Positions 1-7,147 of a stretch of DNA of 63,594 bases are shown here, in pieces. The stretch's first letter is position 1. Each line of letters starts with the position of its first letter. Origin of the DNA: Bradyrhizobium sp. (lineage in GTDB: Bacteria > Pseudomonadota > Alphaproteobacteria > Rhizobiales > Xanthobacteraceae); the NCBI RefSeq assembly GCF_030654605.1, contig NZ_JAURXB010000029.1:1-63594 (forward strand), written 5' to 3'. The notes below the pieces were generated by a model that was not told the DNA's origin, searched no databases, and worked only from the letters and a program-made list of their open reading frames with translations. The position numbers and the translations under genes were made by a program.

Positions 1-68
1 CGCGCGGGCTTGCATGGTGGGCTGAGCGGCTGACAAATCTGTTCCTTACGCTTCGTTCTCTTGTTCTC

Positions 69-182
69 GTCATGGCCGGGCTTGTCCCGGCCATCCACGT
101 CTTCTTCCTGCTGTGCCGCAAAGACGTGGATGCCCGGCACATCTGTGCGAAGACGTGCTTCGCACTTTAGGCCGGGCATGAC
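69..182. repeat. Intergenic palindromic repeat, GTCATG-CCGGG family
   Basis: Outer arms begin GTCATGGCCGGG and end GCCGGGCATGAC, and an inner pair ACGTCTT/AAGACGT is followed by an extra inner hairpin around GTGCGAAG/CTTCGCAC. The same architecture recurs near 21.9, 32.2 and 46.8 kb. It lies just past the stop codon of the minus-strand iron-sulfur protein gene and could fold in the 3' end of its mRNA. Confidence 0.85.
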
Positions 183-188
183 GAGTCA

Positions 189-2228
189 TTACGAATCCAG
201 CGGATCGCCCTTGCTGGCGTCCCGCGCGCGCAGATAATCCTCCGTGGTCATCACGGGCGGGCGCGGTTGCGGCGCGGCGTGCGGGTCAAAGCTCTCGTTG
301 ACCACGGCTTCGACACGGCAATCCGCGCACATCTTGATGACGTCGAGACGTTTGGCGTTGGTGCCCTGGAACATCCAGTGCCTCTCGCCGAGTTTGGCCA
401 GCACCTTGTCGATCGAGCTCTTGGTGCCGAACGGCTTGTTGCAGGCGATGCAGTGGAACGGCTCTTCTTCCTTCAGCACGGTGAGCGGCGCGTTCCACGC
501 CTTGAAGTCGAGCCGCGGCTCCAGCGTGATGACGTCTTCCGGACAGGTGGACTGGCACAGCCCGCATTGCACGCAGAGGCTTTCGGTGAAACGCAGCATG
601 GCGCGGTCGGGATTGTCCGACAGCGCATGGGTCGGACAGGCGGTGACGCAGGCATGGCAGAGCGTGCAACCCTCGACGTCGAGCTTCACGCCGCCGAACG
701 GCGCGCCCGGCTGCAGCGGCACGATATCGACCGGCGCGGGTGCGGCGAGATGCAGCTCCCGAAAGGTCGTCTCCAGCACGCCACGTTTGGCGCCGCGCGG
801 CACGAAGCCCGCCGGCTTCTGCGTGGCGATGCCGGCCGGCGCGGCGTCGAGCAGGCTGCGCAGCTGGTCGGGATCGTCGGTCTCGAGGATACGGACGAGG
901 CCAGCGCCAAAACCGAGCGCCGAGACGATGGTGTCCGACATCTCGACCGCACGGCGCAGCCCTGAGATGTCGTGCTTCGGTTTGGCGCGCGTCAGCATCG
1001 CGACGCCACTGCCGCCATAGGCAAACACCGCAGCGATATTCTCCGGCCCGAGCTGCGTCACTTCATTGACGCGCACCGGCAGCACATTCGCCGGCAAGCC
1101 TGTGCCGAACCGCGCCAGCGCGTCGATGATATCGTCGCCATGCTCGCCGTCGTGGAACAGCACCACGGCGTTGCTGCCTCCAGCCTTGTGAAAGGTCTGC
1201 AGCAATGTGCGCAACCGCCGCATCAGCGCGTCCGCGCCGGGCAGCGAATAGGACGCCGCGCCGGTCGGGCATACCGAGGCGCAGGCGCCGCAGCCGGCGC
1301 AGACATTGGCGTCGATCGCGACCGCATTGCCGTTGGGCGCGATCGCACCGGTCGGACAGAGATCGAGACAGCGGGTGCATCCGGTGATGCCGGAGCGCGA
1401 ATGGGCGCAGAGTGCGGCTTCGAACTGAACGAAGCGCGGCTTGTCGAAAGTGCCGACCATGCCGCCTGCTTCCGCGATGGCGCGTTCGACCGCGGCGCGG
1501 TCGCGCGGATCGGCGCGCAGATAGCCCGGGCGCAATTCATGCGCGGGAAACAGCGGCGCGCCGCCGGAGAGATCGAGGATCAGGTCGCAGGTCGAGGTGG
1601 CGCCATTGCGCGAAGACCCGAACACCAGTTTTGCGCGCGACGACGGCGTTGGCAGCGCATAATCGTCGATCGCAAGCTCGAAGGCGCCGAGATGGCCGCT
1701 GGCGTTGCGGATGGTACCCTTGAGCACCGGGAACTCGTTGCTGCGGCGCGGGATCACGTCGCCCGGCCTGCTCAGCAGCACGGTGATGTCGAGACGGTCG
1801 GCGAGACGTTGGGCTGCCTCGATCGCGACCTCGTCGCGGCCATAGACCAGCGCGACGCCGCTGCTCTCCAGCGTCACCAGCGAGATCGGCGGCATATCTT
1901 CCTGCGCCGCCGCGATCAGCGCCGCGGCTTTTGGACCTGCGGCGGCCGCGTCCTTCGACCAGCCGCCGGTCTCGCGGATGTTGACGAAGGTGAGCTCGGC
2001 CTGCGGCGAATTCTCCGCGACTTCGCGAAACAGCGGGGCTTCCTGCGTGCAGGCCACCGTAACAGGCGCGCCGTCGGAAAGCGCCGCCTTGAAGCGATCG
2101 AGATCGAGGCCGCAGAGCTGGTTGGCCTGCGTGATGGTGCCGCCGCAGCCGCGGCCGATTGCCGCCGCGTCGAGCGGCATGGTCTTCTCGCAACTGCAGA
2201 TCAGGAGATGAGACGGCACCGCACTCAT
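189..2228 (-). CDS. Multi-cluster 4Fe-4S ferredoxin-like protein of the formate dehydrogenase region
   Basis: A cytoplasmic iron-sulfur protein of about 679 residues with no signal peptide. Two ferredoxin modules are visible: CTRCLDLCP and CAGCGACASVCP in the middle, then CTLCHACVTACP and CVQCGLCQSTCP towards the C-terminus, enough cysteines for four [4Fe-4S] clusters. A C-terminal CIAC...CADC pair resembles a zinc ribbon, and the N-terminus carries further cysteines (LICSCEK, VACTQEA). I chose the ATG at 2228, which gives MSAVPSHLLICSC; the frame stays open about 28 codons further upstream without ferredoxin-like content. It is divergent from the accessory genes that precede the formate dehydrogenase operon, so an electron-transfer role linked to that enzyme or its maturation is likely but inferred. 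Confidence 0.85.
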   Translation of the reverse strand: MSAVPSHLLICSCEKTMPLDAAAIGRGCGGTITQANQLCGLDLDRFKAALSDGAPVTVACTQEAPLFREVAENSPQAELTFVNIRETGGWSKDAAAAGPKAAALIAAAQEDMPPISLVTLESSGVALVYGRDEVAIEAAQRLADRLDITVLLSRPGDVIPRRSNEFPVLKGTIRNASGHLGAFELAIDDYALPTPSSRAKLVFGSSRNGATSTCDLILDLSGGAPLFPAHELRPGYLRADPRDRAAVERAIAEAGGMVGTFDKPRFVQFEAALCAHSRSGITGCTRCLDLCPTGAIAPNGNAVAIDANVCAGCGACASVCPTGAASYSLPGADALMRRLRTLLQTFHKAGGSNAVVLFHDGEHGDDIIDALARFGTGLPANVLPVRVNEVTQLGPENIAAVFAYGGSGVAMLTRAKPKHDISGLRRAVEMSDTIVSALGFGAGLVRILETDDPDQLRSLLDAAPAGIATQKPAGFVPRGAKRGVLETTFRELHLAAPAPVDIVPLQPGAPFGGVKLDVEGCTLCHACVTACPTHALSDNPDRAMLRFTESLCVQCGLCQSTCPEDVITLEPRLDFKAWNAPLTVLKEEEPFHCIACNKPFGTKSSIDKVLAKLGERHWMFQGTNAKRLDVIKMCADCRVEAVVNESFDPHAAPQPRPPVMTTEDYLRARDASKGDPLDS

Positions 2229-2382
2229 ATTCAATGTCCTGAACCGGCGCGCAGAGCGCACGGTTGCTTCGTTCTCTGGTTCCGCGGTACCTGCTGGATC
2301 CGAAATCCGCAAGGGCCGGACCCGCTCGCGTTACGAGCCCGAGGGGGATAGCATACACCGGCGAATTGCAAAGCGATTAGGG

Positions 2383-3150
2383 ATGAGCCTTTCGATGACG
2401 TCGCGCCTCGCGGACGTGGAACAGACACTCGATCTGCCCCCGGGCTATACTTTGTTCGCGTTGCGCGAGCTTGGCGACGCGTTCGCCCATGGCTGCGAGA
2501 TCGCGGCGAGTTCAGGCGCGGGAACACTGGTCTGGGTGCGGCGCTACGACCTGGTCGAATTCGCCGTGGTGCTCGAACCCGACGAAGCGCTGGTATCGGC
2601 GCGCCGGGCATTCTTTGCCGGCATGAATGCGCTGGGCGACGCGATATCGTCGCATTGCCCTCCGGAGCGGGAAGTCAGCTTCGACTGGCCCGACGCCGTC
2701 AGGTTCGACGGCGGACTGTTGGGCGGCGCCCGGCTAGGCTGGCCCACGGATTGCGCCGAGAATGAAATTCCGGCGTGGCTGGTGTTCGGCGTCATCCTGC
2801 GCGCCGCCGACATGGCCCATGTCGAGGAGGTGCCGGCCGCGTCCGGCGTTGCGCTGCTGAGCGAGGGTTTCGAGATGATCGACACCAACGCGATCATCGA
2901 AAGTTTCGCGCGTCATCTGATGACCGGCTTCGACCAATGGCGGGAACGCGGGTTCGAAGCCGTCGCGCGCGACTATCTGGCGCGGCTTGCCGTCGGCAAG
3001 GCGGGCGAACGCCGCGGCATCGACGTCAACGGCGATCTGCTGGTGCGAACCGCCGCCGGCAAGGAGCCGCCGGAACGGACCAGCCTCGTGGCGGCGCTGG
3101 CGCGAGCGGACTGGTATGATCGCCAGGCGCGCGGCCCGAAGCTCGGATGA
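2383..3150 (+). CDS. Biotin/lipoate protein ligase-like protein (BPL_LplA_LipB_2 / DUF4444 type)
   Basis: A 255-residue protein resembling the lipoate/biotin ligase fold, with a C-terminal DUF4444-like segment (about residues 195-255). Recognisable segments are the FDWPDAVRFDG stretch near residue 105 and the LVFGVILRAADM core near residue 135. No lipoylated or biotinylated substrate gene is nearby. It opens a tight chain of five genes (next gene 7 bp away) leading to the formate dehydrogenase operon. This genomic company suggests a dedicated acyl- or cofactor-transfer step in enzyme maturation, but the substrate is unknown. An ATG at 2395 is an alternative start. Confidence 0.75.
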   Translation: MSLSMTSRLADVEQTLDLPPGYTLFALRELGDAFAHGCEIAASSGAGTLVWVRRYDLVEFAVVLEPDEALVSARRAFFAGMNALGDAISSHCPPEREVSFDWPDAVRFDGGLLGGARLGWPTDCAENEIPAWLVFGVILRAADMAHVEEVPAASGVALLSEGFEMIDTNAIIESFARHLMTGFDQWRERGFEAVARDYLARLAVGKAGERRGIDVNGDLLVRTAAGKEPPERTSLVAALARADWYDRQARGPKLG

Positions 3151-3157
3151 GGTTGAG

Positions 3158-3733
3158 ATGCTGAAACTGCCGCGAACCATCCGGCTCGATCCGTCCGACA
3201 CCTTCGTGTTCGAGCGGGCGGCGGAACCGGGCGAATGGGCGGTCTCCGGAGCGTTCGTGTTCTGGAACCAGGACCCGGCCGCGCTCGGCCCCAAGGCGCG
3301 CGTGGCGCTGCGTTCGGGTTTTCTCGGCGTCGAAAGTCTCGGCTGGTCGACGCTCGCCATCGTGACCGAGGCGAGCGAAGCGGAACGCGAGACGGTGGTC
3401 GAGCGCCTCGCAGCAAAATTGCTCGAAAAATTCGGCGCGCCGGATCTTGCCGCCGCGCGGGGGGCCGCCGAGGAAGAGGTCGCGTTTGCGGCCTCGCTGT
3501 GCGATCACGCCCCGCAGACCCTGCTCGCGGTGAAGCGCAGCGTCGAGGACGGCGAAATCCGCGAGCGCTTTCGCACGCTGCGGCCGCGCGAGACCGCCGG
3601 CGGCGCCGATTCCTTGCACGCCCATGCCAGCGCCTTTACCTTTCACGAGGTCGAGGGTGACGAAGAGCCCGCCGAACAGGTCGATCTCATGGGATTACTC
3701 AAGGCTGACCGCATGACCAGGGATCGTACATGA
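3158..3733 (+). CDS. DUF6505 family protein, formate dehydrogenase accessory cluster
   Basis: A 191-residue soluble protein starting MLKLPRTIRLDPSDTFVFE, with no signal peptide, membrane segment or cysteine-rich motif. The ATG at 3158 sits 7 bp after the stop of the ligase-like gene, and the stop overlaps the next start by 4 bp (ATGA), so translation is probably coupled. I know the family only as a conserved companion of the ligase-like and DUF6352 genes; no catalytic residues stand out. The glutamate- and alanine-rich middle suggests a helical protein. A structural or assembly role is a guess from context. Confidence 0.75.
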   Translation: MLKLPRTIRLDPSDTFVFERAAEPGEWAVSGAFVFWNQDPAALGPKARVALRSGFLGVESLGWSTLAIVTEASEAERETVVERLAAKLLEKFGAPDLAAARGAAEEEVAFAASLCDHAPQTLLAVKRSVEDGEIRERFRTLRPRETAGGADSLHAHASAFTFHEVEGDEEPAEQVDLMGLLKADRMTRDRT

Positions 3734-4752
3734 GAGAGTTCTGGGTCGCCTCCGGCCATCACCTCACCCGCCGTGGCGATCATGGCGGGCTATTGGCGAC
3801 GCCCGAATTGATCATGGCCTATCTGGCGCGGCCCGAATTGATGCCGCCGGCCGACGCCTGCCCGGCCGAACTGCGGCTGCATGCGCGCCTGCTGGCCGAT
3901 CCGCTACGCCCGGTTGCCGCGGCGGATATCGCGGCGCTGGCTGACGCCGACGCGCGGGAAAACTGGACCTTCATGGTGAATTTCCGCGACCGGCTGGTGG
4001 CGGCGCCGTCGCTGGAGGCGGTGTATGTGGCGCTGGCCCGCAAGGGCGCCGGCGATCTGCCGCCGATCTTCCTGTCGCAGCTGTGCCACCTGATCCTGCG
4101 CAACGCGCTGGAGGGCTGCGACGATCCCTACATGCTGCGCGCCGCCGAATTGTTCTTTCGCAGCCAGCTCGCCACCGTGCACGACGGCACGCTGCTGTTG
4201 GCCGACGCGGAGGTGATCGAGGCGCAGCAGCTCGCGCAAGCCGACATCCATTCGTCGCCGCTGACCGCGATGCTGGCGCCACCAAAGGCGTTCGGCGAGA
4301 TGGACGTGATGGACGACGACAACGCCTGGACCTACTGGTCGCGTTCCGATGCCCACGCGATGGTGATGAACATCGGCGGCAATCCGAAGGCGCGCGCCGG
4401 ACTAGCCCGAGTGATCGAACGCTGGATCGCCCATCTGCTCGGTGTCGCCGTCGAGGTCGAGACCGTGGCCTCGATCGAGGATCGCGACTGGCGCTGGTTC
4501 ATCGGCCTCGACAGCGAGGGTACGAAGATCGGCAACGCTCTGTGGAACGGCGCTGAACTGGAAAGCAATGCCGCCGAGCGCATCATCGCGCTGATGCGCC
4601 TGACCATCGGGGATACGAGGCTGGTGGACGAGCGCGTCGGCACCAGGCCGGTCTATCTCATTCTGGCCAGCGGTGCCGACAGGGTGGTGCGGCTGAAGCC
4701 GCAGAATCTGATCGCGGGATTGCCGCTGGCGACGACCGCGAACGTGGCATGA
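3730..4752 (+). CDS. DUF6352 family protein, formate dehydrogenase accessory cluster
   Basis: A 340-residue cytoplasmic protein beginning MREFWVASGHHLTRRG. Its N-terminal 200 residues look all-helical (PELIMAYLARPEL, ENWTFMVNFRDRL) and the C-terminal half contains the conserved WFIGLDSEGTKIGNALWNG stretch. The start overlaps the DUF6505 stop by 4 bp, and the DUF3305 gene follows after 25 bp. No known enzyme motif is visible. The protein is conserved with its neighbours, so it belongs to the same functional unit; its molecular role is unknown. Confidence 0.75.
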   Translation: MREFWVASGHHLTRRGDHGGLLATPELIMAYLARPELMPPADACPAELRLHARLLADPLRPVAAADIAALADADARENWTFMVNFRDRLVAAPSLEAVYVALARKGAGDLPPIFLSQLCHLILRNALEGCDDPYMLRAAELFFRSQLATVHDGTLLLADAEVIEAQQLAQADIHSSPLTAMLAPPKAFGEMDVMDDDNAWTYWSRSDAHAMVMNIGGNPKARAGLARVIERWIAHLLGVAVEVETVASIEDRDWRWFIGLDSEGTKIGNALWNGAELESNAAERIIALMRLTIGDTRLVDERVGTRPVYLILASGADRVVRLKPQNLIAGLPLATTANVA

Positions 4753-4777
4753 CGGGTGCGAGAACGGAGGGTCTGGC

Positions 4778-5296
4778 ATGGCGTTGACCGAGACTTCCCG
4801 CCAGGTCGGCGTGGTGCTGCGCCGCCGCGCCATCGACAATCCCTGGATCGACCATATGTGGTCGCCGGCGATGATCCTCGACGAAGTGCCCGACACGGCG
4901 CCGTGGACCGTGCTGTCCAGCGACGCCGATGCGACGATCTACTATGCGGGTGCGGCCAGCATCGACCTGTTCAGTTCGGATACCGCCAATTATCGCGACA
5001 ACCTCGCCGACGGCGAGCCGCGGATCTGGATCGCGCTGCGGCGCCAGGACGGCGGCCCGGAACTCGAACTGACCAAGGTCACTGCCGACCCGACCGAGGG
5101 CGAGGCGATCTTCGAGAGCGGCTGCGACGTGATCGGCACCGTGCCGATGCCGCCGGAGATCGCGGCGTGGATCGCGGCCTTTGTCGACCAGTTCCACGTC
5201 GAGCGCGCGTTCCACAAGCGCAAGCGGGATCGCAAGAGCAGCGATCGCGGCGGCATGCCGGATGAACCTTCGGATCAGGGGACAGGGCGCTCATGA
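4778..5296 (+). CDS. DUF3305 domain-containing protein
   Basis: A 172-residue protein with the family hallmark of an N-terminal beta-rich stretch (VGVVLRRRAIDNPWIDHMW) followed by DGEPRIWIALRR. The last 30 residues are basic and low in complexity. There is no export signal. DUF3305 and DUF3306 genes typically occur together beside formate dehydrogenase genes; here the pair overlaps by 4 bp. The function is undescribed as far as I know; a maturation or assembly role is inferred from location. Confidence 0.85.
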   Translation: MALTETSRQVGVVLRRRAIDNPWIDHMWSPAMILDEVPDTAPWTVLSSDADATIYYAGAASIDLFSSDTANYRDNLADGEPRIWIALRRQDGGPELELTKVTADPTEGEAIFESGCDVIGTVPMPPEIAAWIAAFVDQFHVERAFHKRKRDRKSSDRGGMPDEPSDQGTGRS

Positions 5297-5967
5297 GCGG
5301 TCCGGACCAGAACGACGAGGACAAGGGCTTCCTGGCGCGATGGTCGCAGCGCAAGCAGGAGGCAAAGCAGCCGGAACCCCGGCCGGATGAGCCCGAGGCT
5401 GAAATCCCGCCTGCGCCGGTGGCCGAAGCCGAGGCCGCGCCGGAGTTCGACCTTTCCAGCCTGCCGAAGCTGGAGGAGATGACGGGCGCGACCGATATTA
5501 CCGGCTTCCTGCAGAAGGGTGTGCCCGAACATCTGCGCAATGCGGCGCTGCGAAAATCCTGGGCGCTGGATCCTGCCATCCGCAATTACGTCAATCCCGC
5601 GCTCGAATACGCCTATGACTGGAACGTTCCGGGCGGCGTGCCGGGCACCAGCGAGATCGGCGCCGGCTTGGATGTCGCGCGGATGGTGTTGCAGATCATG
5701 GGCGACGCTGCGCCGGCGGACGAACCTGTCACGTCAGCCGTCAAGTCAGAATCAGAAAAAGAGCCCGGCGATCCCGAACCGAAGCCGGAAAATGTCGCCG
5801 TGCCTGGTCCCGAACCGGCATTGCCTGTCGAAGCGCTGAGGCTGAGCGACGACGCAGGTATTTCGTCAGCCCAAAATGCGAGCGTCCAAACGCATCCGCC
5901 AGAACAAACTCCTGTTGCACCGCAACAACCGGTGCGACGCCATGGCTCGGCAAAACCGACTGTTTAG
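5293..5967 (+). CDS. DUF3306 domain-containing protein
   Basis: A 224-residue protein with the family signature GFLARWSQRK near residue 13, a charged proline/glutamate linker, and a conserved core around residues 60-130 (LRNAALRKSWALDPAIRNYV). The C-terminal 80 residues are low-complexity, rich in Pro, Glu and Gln, and probably disordered. Its ATG overlaps the DUF3305 stop by 4 bp. It closes the accessory transcription unit: the next gene has its own promoter about 45 bp downstream of this stop. The function is unknown; the short basic RWSQRK segment could be a docking peptide. Confidence 0.85.
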   Translation: MSGPDQNDEDKGFLARWSQRKQEAKQPEPRPDEPEAEIPPAPVAEAEAAPEFDLSSLPKLEEMTGATDITGFLQKGVPEHLRNAALRKSWALDPAIRNYVNPALEYAYDWNVPGGVPGTSEIGAGLDVARMVLQIMGDAAPADEPVTSAVKSESEKEPGDPEPKPENVAVPGPEPALPVEALRLSDDAGISSAQNASVQTHPPEQTPVAPQQPVRRHGSAKPTV

Positions 5968-5984
5968 ACAAAAGTTTTCTGCAG

Positions 5985-6003
5985 ACATAGGCTCTGCCTA
6001 TGT
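5985..6003. promoter_or_regulatory. Perfect inverted repeat upstream of the HTH-TorD gene (upstream operator candidate)
   Basis: ACATAGGC-TCT-GCCTATGT has two perfect 8-bp arms around a 3-bp centre. It lies 7 bp upstream of the -35 element proposed for the chaperone-led operon. It could bind the HTH-TorD protein or an unrelated regulator of formate metabolism. Confidence 0.6.
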
Positions 6004-6009
6004 TACAGA

Positions 6010-6038
6010 TTTCACACTGGAATAATTCCAGTTCTAAA
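6010..6038 (+). promoter_or_regulatory. Promoter with a 17-bp palindromic operator filling the spacer
   Basis: A -35-like TTTCAC (6010-6015) and a -10-like TCTAAA (6033-6038) are separated by exactly 17 bp. That spacer is the perfect palindrome ACTGGAATAATTCCAGT (6016-6032). A protein bound there would block RNA polymerase, so repression is the expected mode. The promoter would serve the run from the HTH-TorD gene through the formate dehydrogenase subunits. Its location makes the ATG at 6000 an unlikely start. Confidence 0.6.
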
Positions 6039-6068
6039 TTGTATGCCCGATTAAGAGGCACACGGGGG

Positions 6069-6869
6069 ATGAGGCGGTCCAGCATGCGTGACGCCGGACT
6101 GGAACAAGCAATCAAGGCAGCAGGCGGCGTCGCATCCCTCGCGCGGGGAATCGGCATTGCGCAGCCTTCGGTTTCAGCGTGGTCGCGGATTCCCGCCGAA
6201 CGGGTCCTCGCGGTCGAAGCGCTGACGCGGGTGCAACGAACCATTCTTCGCCCCGATCTCTACGGGCCATCCGAGGATCAGGTGACATCGAAACCCGAAA
6301 TCGACGAGATCGATCAGCTGCGCGCCGCGGAATACGGCCTGTTGTCGCTGCTGCTCGGCAAGGCGCCCGACGCGGAGACGCTCAAGCGCGTCGCCACGCT
6401 GAAGGGCGACGCCTCCGACCTCGGCATCGCGCATATCGAACTCTCGGTGGCCGCGGCGGCAACGGATGATCGCACCGTCAGCAAGGAATTCTTCGATCTG
6501 TTCATCGGCCTCGGCCGCGGCGAACTGCTGCCCTATGCCTCCTATTACCTGACCGGTTTTCTGCACGAACGCCCGCTGGCGCGGGTGCGCGAGGATTTCG
6601 ATCGGCTCGGGATCGAGCGCGCCGGCCCGTCGCGGGAGCCGGAAGATCACGTCGCGATCCTGCTCGAGGTGATGTCCGGCCTGGCGCGCGGCGACTTCGA
6701 GGCCGACTTCGGCGAACAACAGCGATTCTTCGAGCGCCATCTCAAGCCGTGGGCGGCGCGGATGTTCGCCGATCTCGAGATGTCGCAGTCGACCAAATTC
6801 TACCGTGCCGTCGGCCGGGTCGGCCGCATCTACATGGAACTGGAATCCGAGGCCTTCACGCTGTCCTGA
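6069..6869 (+). CDS. TorD-family chaperone with an N-terminal Cro/YdaS-like HTH domain
   Basis: The first 60 residues form a helix-turn-helix of the Cro/YdaS type (GLEQAIKAAGGVASLARGIG then QPSVSAW). The remaining 200 form an all-helical TorD/DmsD/FdhD-like redox-enzyme maturation chaperone (LRAAEYGLLSLLLG, FDLFIGLGRGELLPYASYYL, HVAILLEVMSGLA). TorD proteins bind Tat signal peptides and apo-molybdoenzymes and delay export until the cofactor is inserted; here the client is surely the catalytic subunit two genes downstream. Fusion to DNA binding suggests a chaperone that also regulates. Starts at 6069 and 6084 are both possible; an upstream ATG at 6000 would lie inside the palindromic promoter region. 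The stop is 32 bp before the short Tat gene. Confidence 0.85.
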   Translation: MRRSSMRDAGLEQAIKAAGGVASLARGIGIAQPSVSAWSRIPAERVLAVEALTRVQRTILRPDLYGPSEDQVTSKPEIDEIDQLRAAEYGLLSLLLGKAPDAETLKRVATLKGDASDLGIAHIELSVAAAATDDRTVSKEFFDLFIGLGRGELLPYASYYLTGFLHERPLARVREDFDRLGIERAGPSREPEDHVAILLEVMSGLARGDFEADFGEQQRFFERHLKPWAARMFADLEMSQSTKFYRAVGRVGRIYMELESEAFTLS

Positions 6870-6900
6870 CAGCAGAAGGCAAGCGAAAGGGGAGATTGCA

Positions 6901-7134
6901 ATGCGCAAGCCATCCGACAGCAAGGCGCCATCGGGCAAAGACGGTTCGAGGACGGCTGATGGCGTGGATCGTCGCCGCTTCTTCATGATGGGCGGATCGG
7001 CGGTCGCGGCCGCAGCGGTGGCGCCGCTGACGGGCAGCGAGGCCATCGCCGACGAGTCGCAGTCCGAGCGGGTCAAGGCCCGCTACAAGGAATCCGATCA
7101 CGTCAAGAATTACTATCGCGTCAACCGCTACTGA
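6901..7134 (+). CDS. Short Tat-signal protein of the formate dehydrogenase region
   Basis: A 77-residue protein that is little more than a twin-arginine signal (VDRRRFFMMGGSAVAAAAV, residues 24-42) followed by about 30 polar residues ending YYRVNRY. Such small formate dehydrogenase-region Tat targets are known next to periplasmic formate dehydrogenase genes. The catalytic subunit gene starts 13 bp later and has its own Tat signal, so this is not a detached leader of it. A preceding AAAGGGGAG is a good ribosome binding site. It may be an assembly factor or a small extra subunit exported with the complex. Confidence 0.85.
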   Translation: MRKPSDSKAPSGKDGSRTADGVDRRRFFMMGGSAVAAAAVAPLTGSEAIADESQSERVKARYKESDHVKNYYRVNRY

Positions 7135-7147
7135 TGGGATCACGCAC

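Noticed and set aside
6000..6869. ATG at 6000 as the start of the HTH-TorD gene
   Set aside because: It would place the palindromic promoter inside the coding region and adds 23 residues with no domain similarity.
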